From: Oscillospiraceae bacterium | Lineage (GTDB): Bacteria; Bacillota; Clostridia; Oscillospirales; CAG-272 | Assembly: GCA_015063305.1 (NCBI GenBank) | Contig: SVUJ01000010.1 | Coordinates: 1 to 64,000 of the forward strand | DNA length: 64,000 nucleotides | Direction of reading: 5' to 3' | Position numbers and translations under genes: made by a program | In this document: in pieces, positions 31,239 through 40,590 of the stretch | How the letters are laid out: every line of letters begins with the position of its first letter | Numbering within the stretch: position 1 is the first letter of the stretch | The notes under the pieces: generated by a model | Seen by the model: only the letters and a program-made list of their open reading frames with translations | Databases searched by the model: none | What the model was told of the DNA's origin: nothing

Positions 31239-32927
31239 ATGAATATAAACAGAGAGCTTTTACAGTTTTACATATACAAAAAGATAATCAAGAAAAAGCA
31301 AGCGGAAAAGATACTTGAAGATTGTGAGCGCTTGGGTGTTTCCGTGAGAGATTATATGCTTGCAAAAGAGTACACTACGGAAGCAAGGGAACTGCCCGTT
31401 TTGGGTGAGTATTACTGTATGCCGTATGTGGAGATTGATATGCTCGATATAGACAAGTCGCTATTTGACTTGTTTACGTTTGAGTTTATGAAGCGGTACA
31501 AGGTCATTCCCGTATCAATGAGTATGGAGGGAAAGTTGCTGATTGCAACCGCAAAGCCGCTTGATTGCTCGTCTATGTCGGCGATCAATTCGCAGATCGT
31601 TTCTCCCGTAGATTACGTTCTCGTTCCCCCCGTTCAGATTGACCGCTATATTGATTCGATAGCCGCAGTAATGTCAACCTCGGCAGCCCTTGACGATTTG
31701 AATACCGAAGGCGATGCCGCTTTGTTCTCAAACCAAAAGGTGCAGACCGATGACGAGATCGTGGAAAACGATGTGCTCAATAACCCGTCCGTGCGATTGG
31801 TGGATTCCATCATCAAGGAAGCCGTACCGTATAGAGCGAGTGATATTCATATTGAGCCATTTGAAAAAGTGGTCAAGGTGCGTTACCGTATTGACGGTGA
31901 CTTGCAAGAGAGAGCAGAGTTCCCGATTAACTCTTATTCCGCTATATGCGCCCGTATCAAGATAATGGCGGGACTTAACATAGCGGAGCGGAGAGTCCCG
32001 CAGGATGGACGAATCAATATGATCGTAGGAGGTAAAGAGTTTGATTTCCGTGTTTCCTCGCTTCCCACGGTGTTCGGAGAAAAATTTGTTATCCGTGTGC
32101 TTGATAAAACCTCATTCAAATTTACGAGAAGCGACCTCGGATTTACAGAAGATGAAAATGTCTTGATTGATAAGATGCTTGCGAAACCTCACGGGATAAT
32201 CCTACTTACCGGTCCAACGGGGTGCGGTAAGTCAACCACCTTGTATTCGTTCTTAAAAGAGGTCAACACCTCTGCCGTGAATATCGTTACTGTCGAAGAT
32301 CCCGTTGAGTATATTATGCCGGGTGTAAATCAGACGCAGGTAAACACAAAAGCCAATATGACTTTCTCGGCGGCGCTCCGTTCCATTCTCCGACAAGATC
32401 CCGATGTTATAATGATTGGAGAAATGCGTGACGAGGAAACGGCAGAGATAGCCGTTAGAGCGGCAATTACGGGACACATTGTGTTCAGCACCTTGCATAC
32501 CAATGATGCAACGGGAGCAATTACCCGTTTGGAGGATATGGGCGTGGCAGATTACCTTGTGGCAGACGCATTGGTTGGTGTTATTGCTCAAAGACTTGTC
32601 AAGAGGTTGTGTCCTGAATGTAAGAAGAAAGGCAAGACAAACGCAAAGGAAATGGAGATACTCGGTATTAACGAGCCTATCGGAATTTACCGTCCGCAGG
32701 GCTGCCAATTCTGCAACGGAACGGGCTACAAGGGCAGAATTGCCGTACACGAAATTATGTATATGAACGAAAATATGCGTAACGCCGTTATCCGTGAGAA
32801 GAATTTGGAGGTGCTTCGTGACCTCGCAAAGCAAAACGGAATGGTGACTCTTTGGACTTCTTGCAAGAATCTTGTGGAAAAAGGTGTAACAAGTATTCAA
32901 GAGCTTGTGACCTTAAATGTTGAATAA
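31239..32927 (+). CDS. pilB: Pilus extension ATPase (PilB/GspE)
   Basis: A 562-residue hexameric secretion ATPase. An N-terminal GspE/MshEN domain (about 1-150) precedes the RecA-like domain: Walker A GPTGCGKST near residue 325, Asp box PVEYIMPGVNQTQ, Walker B VIMIGEMRDEETA, His box FSTLHTN. A tetracysteine zinc site (CPECKKK and CQFCNGTGYKGR) marks extension rather than retraction ATPases. It drives pilin polymerisation at the cytoplasmic face. It is the last gene of the operon, 15 bases after pilC. No pilT follows. Confidence 0.95.
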   Translation: MNINRELLQFYIYKKIIKKKQAEKILEDCERLGVSVRDYMLAKEYTTEARELPVLGEYYCMPYVEIDMLDIDKSLFDLFTFEFMKRYKVIPVSMSMEGKLLIATAKPLDCSSMSAINSQIVSPVDYVLVPPVQIDRYIDSIAAVMSTSAALDDLNTEGDAALFSNQKVQTDDEIVENDVLNNPSVRLVDSIIKEAVPYRASDIHIEPFEKVVKVRYRIDGDLQERAEFPINSYSAICARIKIMAGLNIAERRVPQDGRINMIVGGKEFDFRVSSLPTVFGEKFVIRVLDKTSFKFTRSDLGFTEDENVLIDKMLAKPHGIILLTGPTGCGKSTTLYSFLKEVNTSAVNIVTVEDPVEYIMPGVNQTQVNTKANMTFSAALRSILRQDPDVIMIGEMRDEETAEIAVRAAITGHIVFSTLHTNDATGAITRLEDMGVADYLVADALVGVIAQRLVKRLCPECKKKGKTNAKEMEILGINEPIGIYRPQGCQFCNGTGYKGRIAVHEIMYMNENMRNAVIREKNLEVLRDLAKQNGMVTLWTSCKNLVEKGVTSIQELVTLNVE

Positions 32928-33042
32928 ATCAAAAGCACGCTCGGCTTTAAGACGTTGTTTTGGCTATTGCGATTGCTTTAATTGTTATTTTACCTCTTGC
33001 GTAATGCGCATAGGTAAATAACATAGGTTTTACAGAATTAGA

Positions 33043-33072
33043 AAAAGCGGCAGAGTAATCTGCCGCTTTTTT
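33043..33072 (+). terminator. Terminator of the pilus operon
   Basis: AAAAGCGGCAGA (33043-33054) pairs with TCTGCCGCTTTT (33059-33070) around GTAA, followed by T residues, about 115 bases after pilB. Confidence 0.9.
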
Positions 33073-33183
33073 CTATGAATAGAGATGAATACAACGTAGA
33101 CATTCAATTGGGTGTAAAAAATATATTGGCAAAGCACTCAGATCAAACAATTATTGCTAAGAAACAAGATTTTGGAGGTAAAA

Positions 33184-33228
33184 CAAAAAAAGACGACTCC
33201 GATGAGGATTTTCCTCGTCGGAATCGTC
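33184..33228 (-). terminator. Terminator of ppdK
   Basis: Read on the minus strand, a 17-base stem (33228-33212 with 33208-33192, one mismatch) ends in a run of T (33191-33184). It follows the ppdK stop and makes the small plus-strand frame 33075-33284 unlikely to be a gene. Confidence 0.85.
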
Positions 33229-33285
33229 AAATTATACATATAAATCAGTATCGGTCGCTCTTTTGTGAAAAGTTAACCCGTTGAT

Positions 33286-35907
33286 TTATTTCAGGGCTGC
33301 CTGTGCAGCAGCAAGACGTGCTATCGGAACACGGAAGGGAGAGCAGGATACGTAGTCAAGACCAAGCTTGTGGCAGAACTCAACAGATGTGGGGTCACCG
33401 CCGTGCTCGCCGCAGATACCTACGTGGAGGTTCTTGTTTGCGGGTCTGCCGAGTGAGATTGCCATCTGCATAAGCTTACCTACGCCGTTCTGGTCAAGTC
33501 TTGCGAAGGGATCGTTCTCGAATATCTTTGCATCATAGTATGCATCGAGGAACTTACCTGCGTCATCACGGGAGAATCCGAAAGTCATCTGGGTGAGGTC
33601 GTTTGTACCGAAGCAGAAGAAGTCTGCGTTCTGTGCGATCTCATCAGCAGTCAGACAAGCTCTGGGAATCTCGATCATAGTACCTACTTCGTATGCAAGC
33701 TCAACACCTGCAGCAGCGATCTCAGCATCGGCTGTAGCAACAACTACGCTCTTAACGTACTTAAGCTCCTTAACGTCGCCAACCAGAGGAATCATGATCT
33801 CGGGTCTTACGTTCCAATCGGGATGAGCCTTCTGAGTGTTTATAGCTGCGCGGATAACAGCGGTTGTCTGCATCTTAGCTATCTCGGGATAGGTAACTGC
33901 AAGACGGCATCCTCTGTGACCCATCATGGGGTTGAACTCGTGGAGAGATGCGATGATAGCCTTGATGTCCTCAACGCTCTTTTTCTGTGCCTTAGCAAGG
34001 AGAGCGATGTCTTCCTCGGTGGTAGGAACGAACTCGTGGAGCGGGGGGTCAAGGAATCTGATACAAACGGGTGTTCCCTCGAGAGCCTCGTAGAGAGCCT
34101 CGAAGTCGTTCTGCTGGTAGGGAAGGATCTTAGCAAGAGCTGCCTCTCTCTCCTCCGCAGTATCAGCACAGATCATCTCTCTGAATGCTGCAATTCTGTC
34201 AGCCTCAAAGAACATGTGCTCTGTACGGCAAAGACCGATACCCTCAGCGCCGAGCTCACGAGCCTTCTTAGCGTCTGTGGGAGTATCAGCGTTGGTTCTA
34301 ACCTTGAGCGTACGGAACTCGTCAGCCCAGCCCATAATAGTGCCGAAGTTGCCCGAGATCTCGGCGTCAACGGTAGGAATGATACCGTCGTAGATAGCGC
34401 CTGTAGAACCGTCTATAGAAATGAAGTCGCCTTCTGCGAATGTCTTACCTGCGAGAGTGAACTTCTTGTTCTCCTCGTCCATATTAATGTCGCCGCAACC
34501 GGAAACGCAGCACTTACCCATACCACGAGCAACAACTGCTGCGTGAGATGTCATACCGCCGCGAACGGTGAGTATACCCTGAGCAGCCTTCATACCTGTG
34601 ATATCCTCAGGAGAGGTCTCAAGTCTTACAAGAACTACCTTCTTGCCTGCGTTGTTCCAAGCCTCTGCGTCCTCAGCGGTGAATACTACCTGACCGCAAG
34701 CAGCACCGGGGGATGCGCCAAGACCTCTACCCATAGGAGTAGCAGCCTTAAGAGCCTTTGCGTCGAACTGGGGATGGAGAAGTGTGTCAAGGTTTCTGGG
34801 GTCGATCATAAGAACGGCCTCTTCCTTGGTCTTGTGACCCTCAGCAACGAGGTCAACAGCTATCTGGAGAGCTGCGGGGGCAGTTCTCTTACCGTTACGG
34901 GTCTGGAGCATGTAGAGCTTCTTATTCTCTATAGTGAACTCCATATCCTGCATGTCGTGGTAGTGGTTCTCGAGGATGCCGCAAACCTTCTGGAATTCAG
35001 CAAAAGCCTCGGGGAACTTGTCTGCCATCTCAGCGATGGGCATAGGAGTACGAACGCCTGCAACAACGTCCTCACCCTGAGCGTTTACAAGGAACTCACC
35101 CATAAGCTTCTTCTCGCCGGTAGCAGGGTCACGTGTGAATGCAACACCTGTTCCGCAGTCGTCACCCATATTACCGAATGCCATTGCCTGTACGTTTACA
35201 GCAGTACCCCAGCTGTAGGGAATATCGTTGTCACGGCGGTAAACGTTAGCGCGGGGGTTATCCCAGCTGCGGAATACTGCCTTAACAGCGCCGATGAGCT
35301 GCTCCTTGGGGTCGGAGGGGAAGTCAGAGCCGATCTTAGACTTGTATTCAGCCTTGAACTGCTCAGCGAGCTCCTTGAGGTCGTCAGCGGTAAGGTCAAC
35401 GTCGTAAACAACTCCCTTAGCCTCTTTCATCTTATCGATGAGCTCCTCAAAGTACTTCTTTCCAACTTCCATAACGACGTCGGAGTACATCTGTATAAAT
35501 CTTCTATAGCAGTCGTAAGCCCAACGAGCGTTGCCGGACTTCTTAGCCATAACCTCAACAACTTCCTCGTTAAGACCGAGGTTAAGAATGGTATCCATCA
35601 TACCGGGCATGGATGCACGAGCACCGGAACGAACCGAAACGAGAAGGGGATTCTCGAGGTCGCCGAACTTCTTGCCTGTAACGCCCTCCATCTTTACGAT
35701 GTAGTCCATGATCTCAGCCATTATTTCGGGGTTGATCTGTCTGCCGTCCTCATAGTACTGAGTACAAGCTTCGGTAGAGATGGTGAATCCCTGAGGAACA
35801 GGAAGACCGATCTTGGTCATCTCTGCAAGGTTAGCACCCTTACCGCCGAGGAGCTCACGCATGCTTGCGTCGCCTTCGGAAAAGAGATAGCAATACTTCT
35901 TTGCCAT
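33286..35907 (-). CDS. ppdK: Pyruvate, phosphate dikinase
   Basis: An 873-residue PPDK, the full normal length. It interconverts pyruvate, ATP and phosphate with PEP, AMP and PPi, a key glycolytic or gluconeogenic step in many anaerobes. The ATP-grasp part has GGKGANLAEM near the start; the swivelling domain has the phosphohistidine in GGMTSHAAVVARGMGK (near residue 455); the PEP domain has CRTEHMF, GTNDLTQM and the HVGICGEHGG loop with the catalytic Cys. Start ATG 35907 after TTTGGAGG. It is monocistronic with its own terminator. Codons are strongly biased, as expected for a highly expressed gene. Confidence 0.97.
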   Translation of the reverse strand: MAKKYCYLFSEGDASMRELLGGKGANLAEMTKIGLPVPQGFTISTEACTQYYEDGRQINPEIMAEIMDYIVKMEGVTGKKFGDLENPLLVSVRSGARASMPGMMDTILNLGLNEEVVEVMAKKSGNARWAYDCYRRFIQMYSDVVMEVGKKYFEELIDKMKEAKGVVYDVDLTADDLKELAEQFKAEYKSKIGSDFPSDPKEQLIGAVKAVFRSWDNPRANVYRRDNDIPYSWGTAVNVQAMAFGNMGDDCGTGVAFTRDPATGEKKLMGEFLVNAQGEDVVAGVRTPMPIAEMADKFPEAFAEFQKVCGILENHYHDMQDMEFTIENKKLYMLQTRNGKRTAPAALQIAVDLVAEGHKTKEEAVLMIDPRNLDTLLHPQFDAKALKAATPMGRGLGASPGAACGQVVFTAEDAEAWNNAGKKVVLVRLETSPEDITGMKAAQGILTVRGGMTSHAAVVARGMGKCCVSGCGDINMDEENKKFTLAGKTFAEGDFISIDGSTGAIYDGIIPTVDAEISGNFGTIMGWADEFRTLKVRTNADTPTDAKKARELGAEGIGLCRTEHMFFEADRIAAFREMICADTAEEREAALAKILPYQQNDFEALYEALEGTPVCIRFLDPPLHEFVPTTEEDIALLAKAQKKSVEDIKAIIASLHEFNPMMGHRGCRLAVTYPEIAKMQTTAVIRAAINTQKAHPDWNVRPEIMIPLVGDVKELKYVKSVVVATADAEIAAAGVELAYEVGTMIEIPRACLTADEIAQNADFFCFGTNDLTQMTFGFSRDDAGKFLDAYYDAKIFENDPFARLDQNGVGKLMQMAISLGRPANKNLHVGICGEHGGDPTSVEFCHKLGLDYVSCSPFRVPIARLAAAQAALK

Positions 35908-36217
35908 TTGGTAATACCTCCAAAAAAATATAAAATTTTTGACAAAAGTTAAGAAGCTGTACGACGAAATAACAACTCGTCAAAAACAGCACCACATATT
36001 ATATCATATAATCGTACAAAACACCACCCTGTTTAACCATTTTTAACCACAAAAATTGTAAATTTTTTGTTAAGGCGCTCTAAAATGGATATCGTTTGTT
36101 GATTTTTTTACGCAAGTGTAATATAATTTATACGTTGGTGATAAGCCGAAAAATAGACTTTGAAGCGGGGGCGCAAATGCGAAACCCGCCTATTGTCGTA
36201 TAAATAAGAGGATAGAA
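35908..36217. promoter_or_regulatory. Divergent intergenic region ppdK/pth
   Basis: For pth, TTGATT 36099-36104 and TATAAT 36122-36127 with a 17-bp spacer form a good promoter. For ppdK, a TATAAT on the minus strand (36003-35998) is the likely -10, but no clear -35 is visible. The rest is AT-rich and empty of genes. Confidence 0.6.
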
Positions 36218-36856
36218 ATGGCAGACATATTTGAGCTTTTCAAGAAGATATCAAGCGGCGAGGATAAAAAGCGCGCCCCCGTAACTCATATCGTGGCGGG
36301 ACTTGGAAACCCCGGAGATAAGTATTATCTTACAAGACATAACGCGGGATTTCTGGCGATGGATTATATATCGCAGAAATACGGCGCGAAAATAGACAGA
36401 GTAAAATATAAGTCGCTCTGCGGCGAAGCGACCGTAGGCGGCGTGAGCGTTCTGCTTATGAAGCCGCAGACCTTTATGAATAACTCGGGAGAGGCTATAG
36501 CCGAGGCGGCTAACTTTTATAAGATACCGCCCGAGAACATAATCATAATATGTGATGACGTCAATCTCGACGTTGCAAGACTTCGCGTTAGACGAAAGGG
36601 AAGCGACGGCGGACAGAACGGACTTAAGAGCATAGTCAACCACCTTGGAAGCGATGCTTTTCCGAGAATAAGGATAGGAGTGGGTCAGAAGCCGCATCCC
36701 GATTACGACCTTGCCTCCTGGGTGCTCTCGGAGTTCAAAGCAGAGGATAAGGAAAAGCTTTTTGATTGCTTCGGACGCGTTTGCGACGGGCTTGAGAAGG
36801 TCATCGCGGGGGACGTTGACGGCGCGATGCAGATATGCAATAGCGCAAAAAATTGA
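36218..36856 (+). CDS. pth: Peptidyl-tRNA hydrolase
   Basis: A 212-residue Pth that frees tRNA from peptidyl-tRNA dropped by ribosomes. The motifs are GLGNPGDKY, the catalytic His in TRHNAGF, the Asn in TFMNNSG and the Asp in CDDVNL; the substrate loop GSDGGQNGLKS follows. It has about 20 extra residues at the N-terminus (MADIFELFKKISSGEDKKR), helical and charged, before the usual start. ATG 36218 follows AGAGGATAG. It leads an apparent operon with mfd (46-base gap) and a foldase lipoprotein, a common clostridial order. Confidence 0.96.
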   Translation: MADIFELFKKISSGEDKKRAPVTHIVAGLGNPGDKYYLTRHNAGFLAMDYISQKYGAKIDRVKYKSLCGEATVGGVSVLLMKPQTFMNNSGEAIAEAANFYKIPPENIIIICDDVNLDVARLRVRRKGSDGGQNGLKSIVNHLGSDAFPRIRIGVGQKPHPDYDLASWVLSEFKAEDKEKLFDCFGRVCDGLEKVIAGDVDGAMQICNSAKN

Positions 36857-36902
36857 GCGCATTAGTTTGGAGAGGAACGGAGCTTCCGTTTGAGAGAAAA
36901 CA

Positions 36903-39900
36903 ATGAATATACTAACCGATTGCATAAGGTCGGACGGGGAATATAAACACCTTCTGAAGACTATAGCCGAGCAAAGGGCGGCTCGCAATCCTCTGCCGAT
37001 AGCGGCGGCGGGACTTTGCGAGGGGGCGGTCGATGCCGCGTACGCCGCGCTATCCGAGGATATCGCGAGGGTGGCGTGCGGAAAGCACCCCGTTGTGCTT
37101 GTCTGCCCTGAGGAAAAGGAGTGTGTGCGCCTTGCAAATCTTCTTAAGAGATTTGATATACGCGCGGGGTTCTTCGTCACAAGAGATCTTAATTTTTATA
37201 ACATAGTTGCCTCCCATGAGTACGAGCATGAGAGGCTTAAAGTGTTGTCCGAGATACTTTGCGGGGAGATAGACGTGGTCATTACCACGCCCGATGCCGC
37301 GCTCAGCTACACCATACCGCCCGAGAGATTTATCTCGGCTATGATAAAGGTCGAATACGACAGCACCACTATAGATATGGGAGAGTTTGCGAATAAGCTC
37401 TTGGCGGCGGGATACGTCCGCACCGAGCTTGTTGACGCGCCCGGACAGTTTGCTATCCGAGGGGGAATAGTCGATATCTATCCGCCCTGCGCGAGATATA
37501 CCGATATCAACGGCAAGCTCAGCGTAGGCTCATTTCCTATGCGAATAGAGCTTTTCGGCGAGGATATAGACCGAATGGAGCTTTTCGACCCGAACACCCA
37601 GAGAATGACGGTATCTCTTAACAGCGCCGAGATAATTCCCGCGCGCGAGCTTCTCGTTGACGCCCAGATGAGGAGCAAGATACGGGAGGCGATACAGGCG
37701 CAGTTCAAAAAGAGCAAGGACGAGAGAGCCTGTGCTGAGATGGTGTCCGAGATAGCGGCTATCGACGGCGGACTTGATATAAACTTTGCCGATAAATATT
37801 TCACGCTCGTTTATCCCGAGCGTATGTCACTTATAGACTATCTTTCGGGTATAACCTGTGTGCTGATGAGGAATACCTCTGCCTGCTACGACAGGATAAA
37901 GGCATCAGAGTGGCATCTTGAGCAGAGCATAGAGGAGCTTCTTGAGAACGGCACTATAGCGCCCAAATACACCGATTACACAAAGCCCACGTCGGCGTTT
38001 GACATATTCCTTGAGAAGAATCCCACCGTTCACTTTGACGCCTTCGGTCAGGGACTTTCGGGCAAAAAGCTTGCGGCTATGTTCACCTTCAGAACGAAGC
38101 ACATGGTGTCGTACAGCGAAAATTACGAGCTGCTCTGCGAGGATCTTGAGGGGTACAGAAGAGCGGGATACCGCATCATAGTTATGGCGGAGAATGAGAA
38201 TTCCGCCAAGAATCTGCGCGGATATCTTTGTGATAAGGGATTTTCGGCTATGATAGAGGTAGAGTCGGGAGATTTTGCCATAGAAGACCTGCCTAAGAAT
38301 ACAGTTATGATAAAATGGCGGCAGTCGCTCCGCGGATACGAGCTGACCTCGCCTAAGATAGTTGTGCTCTCCACCAATTCCGAGGGCAGAGATATGGGAT
38401 ATTCAAGCGCGGGGCGCTTGCGTACCTCAAGAAAGAAAAAGAGCGCGGCTGAACGCATAATGTCCTATAACGACCTCAACGTGGGAGATTTCGTGGTGCA
38501 CGAGATACACGGAATAGGTCAGTATATGGGCATTGAAAATCTGACGGTCGACGGCGTGAGCCGAGATTATATCAATATAAAATACGCGGGAAGCGACAGG
38601 CTTTTCCTGCCCACCGATAAGCTCGATATGATATCCAAATATATCGGCGCTCATTCCGACGACGGGCTTGTAAAGCTCTCCAAGTTCGGCGGCGGTGAGT
38701 GGACACGCGCAAAGAGTCGGGCTAAAGCGGCGGTCAAGGAGATGGCGAAGGAGCTTATAAAGCTTTATGCCGAGAGAATGAGAAGACCCGGCTTTGCCTT
38801 TCCCGAGGATGACGACCTGCAAAGAGATTTTGAGGCGGCGTTTGAATACGATGAGACCGCGGGACAGCTTGAAGCTATCGAGGATATAAAGAAGGATATG
38901 ATGTCAAGCGTTCCGATGGACAGACTTCTTTGTGGGGACGTTGGCTTTGGCAAGACCGAGGTGGCGCTCAGAGCCGCATATAAGGCGGTGCTTGGTGGCA
39001 AACAGGTGGCGATATTAGTTCCCACCACGATACTCGCGCTCCAGCATTATCAGACGATAAGCAGCCGAACTCGAGGATTCTCGGTGAACGTCGATATGAT
39101 ATCGAGATTCCGCACTCCCAAGCAACAGGCGCAAACACTAAGACGGCTGAAGCGAGGCGAGGTCGACATAATAATAGGAACGCACCGACTTATAGGCAAG
39201 GATATAGAGTTCAAGGATCTTGGACTTCTTATCGTTGACGAGGAACAGCGTTTTGGCGTTGCTCAGAAGGAAAAGCTCAAGCAGATAGCGGGGAACGTGG
39301 ACGTTCTCACGCTCAGCGCGACCCCTATCCCCAGAACGCTCAATATGGCGATGGGCGGTATCAGGGACGTGTCGGTGCTTGATGAAGCTCCGGGCGACAG
39401 ACTTCCCGTTCAGACTTACGTGCTTGAGCACGACGAGCTTATAATAATAGAAGCGATAAAGAGAGAGCTTCGCCGAGGCGGGCAGGTCTTCTATCTGTAT
39501 AATTTCGTTGAGAGTATAGACAGCTGCGCCGCAAGACTTGCAAGGGCTATACCCGAGGCAAGGATAACGGTGGCTCACGGAAAGATGGACAAGGAAAGGC
39601 TTGAGGATATCTGGGCGGATATGCTGAGCGGACAGATAGATATCCTCGTTTCCACCACTATAATCGAAACGGGAGTGGATATTCCGAACGCGAACACTCT
39701 TATCGTAGAGCACGCGCACCGTCTTGGACTTTCTCAGCTACACCAGATAAGGGGACGCGTGGGACGCTCCTCGCGCCGCGCGTACGCCTACTTCACCTTC
39801 CCCAAGGATAAGACGGTGAGCGAGATAGCCACCAAGCGCCTTGAGGCGATAAGAGAGTACGCCGAGTTCGGAGCGGGATTTAAGATAGCTATGCGCGACC

Positions 39901-40493
39901 TTGAGATAAGGGGAGCGGGTAATATTCTCGGGGCTGAGCAGCACGGACATCTTGACGCGGTGGGATACGACCTTTATATCAAGCTGCTCAACGAAGCGGT
40001 GCTTGAGGAAAAGGGAGAAAAGCTGCCCGAGAAGATAGAGACTACGATATCGCTCAAATGCGACGCTTATATCCCCGAAAAATACGTCAGCTATTCCTCT
40101 CAGAGAATGGAGCTTTATAAGAAGATAGCGAATATAGAAACTCCCGAGGACAGAGATGATATCATTGACGAGATGATAGACCGCTACGGAGATATCCCCG
40201 CGCAAACACAAAATCTTCTCACGGTGGCTCTTGTCCGCGCGGCGGCGATAAGATGCGCCATCACCTCTGTGGTAGAGGACGCGAGCGAGGTAAAGATATA
40301 TCCCTCTGCCTTTAACATAGAGATATGGTCGGACCTTGCGTTTGAGTATAAGGGAAGAATGAGGGTCATAATGACCGACAATCCCGGCATCAGAGTTCGC
40401 AAACAGAGCGGCGAGAATGTTCCCGATATGCTGTATAAGCTCTTCTCGAGATATGGTGAGCTTGAAAAAGCGCTGAAGGAGAGCGAGAGCTAA
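36903..40493 (+). CDS. mfd: Transcription-repair coupling factor
   Basis: An 1196-residue Mfd. The UvrB-like N-terminal domains are followed by the RNA-polymerase-interacting CarD-like domain (VGDFVVHEIHGIGQY near residue 525), then a RecG-like translocase with Walker A GDVGFGKTEVALRAA near 677, DEEQRFGV near 780, and motifs TLSATPIPRT, VAHGKMDKE and HQIRGRVGRSSR. A C-terminal D7 domain follows. It displaces stalled polymerase and recruits UvrA to transcribed-strand lesions. It lies between pth and the foldase gene. ATA and AGA codons are frequent, as elsewhere in the core genes here. Confidence 0.97.
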   Translation: MNILTDCIRSDGEYKHLLKTIAEQRAARNPLPIAAAGLCEGAVDAAYAALSEDIARVACGKHPVVLVCPEEKECVRLANLLKRFDIRAGFFVTRDLNFYNIVASHEYEHERLKVLSEILCGEIDVVITTPDAALSYTIPPERFISAMIKVEYDSTTIDMGEFANKLLAAGYVRTELVDAPGQFAIRGGIVDIYPPCARYTDINGKLSVGSFPMRIELFGEDIDRMELFDPNTQRMTVSLNSAEIIPARELLVDAQMRSKIREAIQAQFKKSKDERACAEMVSEIAAIDGGLDINFADKYFTLVYPERMSLIDYLSGITCVLMRNTSACYDRIKASEWHLEQSIEELLENGTIAPKYTDYTKPTSAFDIFLEKNPTVHFDAFGQGLSGKKLAAMFTFRTKHMVSYSENYELLCEDLEGYRRAGYRIIVMAENENSAKNLRGYLCDKGFSAMIEVESGDFAIEDLPKNTVMIKWRQSLRGYELTSPKIVVLSTNSEGRDMGYSSAGRLRTSRKKKSAAERIMSYNDLNVGDFVVHEIHGIGQYMGIENLTVDGVSRDYINIKYAGSDRLFLPTDKLDMISKYIGAHSDDGLVKLSKFGGGEWTRAKSRAKAAVKEMAKELIKLYAERMRRPGFAFPEDDDLQRDFEAAFEYDETAGQLEAIEDIKKDMMSSVPMDRLLCGDVGFGKTEVALRAAYKAVLGGKQVAILVPTTILALQHYQTISSRTRGFSVNVDMISRFRTPKQQAQTLRRLKRGEVDIIIGTHRLIGKDIEFKDLGLLIVDEEQRFGVAQKEKLKQIAGNVDVLTLSATPIPRTLNMAMGGIRDVSVLDEAPGDRLPVQTYVLEHDELIIIEAIKRELRRGGQVFYLYNFVESIDSCAARLARAIPEARITVAHGKMDKERLEDIWADMLSGQIDILVSTTIIETGVDIPNANTLIVEHAHRLGLSQLHQIRGRVGRSSRRAYAYFTFPKDKTVSEIATKRLEAIREYAEFGAGFKIAMRDLEIRGAGNILGAEQHGHLDAVGYDLYIKLLNEAVLEEKGEKLPEKIETTISLKCDAYIPEKYVSYSSQRMELYKKIANIETPEDRDDIIDEMIDRYGDIPAQTQNLLTVALVRAAAIRCAITSVVEDASEVKIYPSAFNIEIWSDLAFEYKGRMRVIMTDNPGIRVRKQSGENVPDMLYKLFSRYGELEKALKESES

Positions 40494-40527
40494 ATGTTAA
40501 TAAAAAGGGAATTTTGTGTTACGGCTA

Positions 40528-40556
40528 TAGACAAAAGGGTATTCGTGTTATATAAT
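40528..40556 (+). promoter_or_regulatory. Sigma-A promoter
   Basis: TAGACA 40528-40533 and TATAAT 40551-40556, 17-bp spacer. The foldase gene therefore can be expressed apart from mfd. Confidence 0.8.
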
Positions 40557-40590
40557 GTCGGTAGTCAGATATGAAAGGAATTTTATATAG

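Noticed and set aside
33075-33284. 69-codon frame between the pilus operon and ppdK
   Set aside because: It spans the ppdK terminator stem and has no ribosome binding site; codons are explained by the hairpin.
33823-35952. 709-codon plus-strand frame
   Set aside because: Antisense to ppdK; a long shadow frame made by the strong codon bias of that gene.
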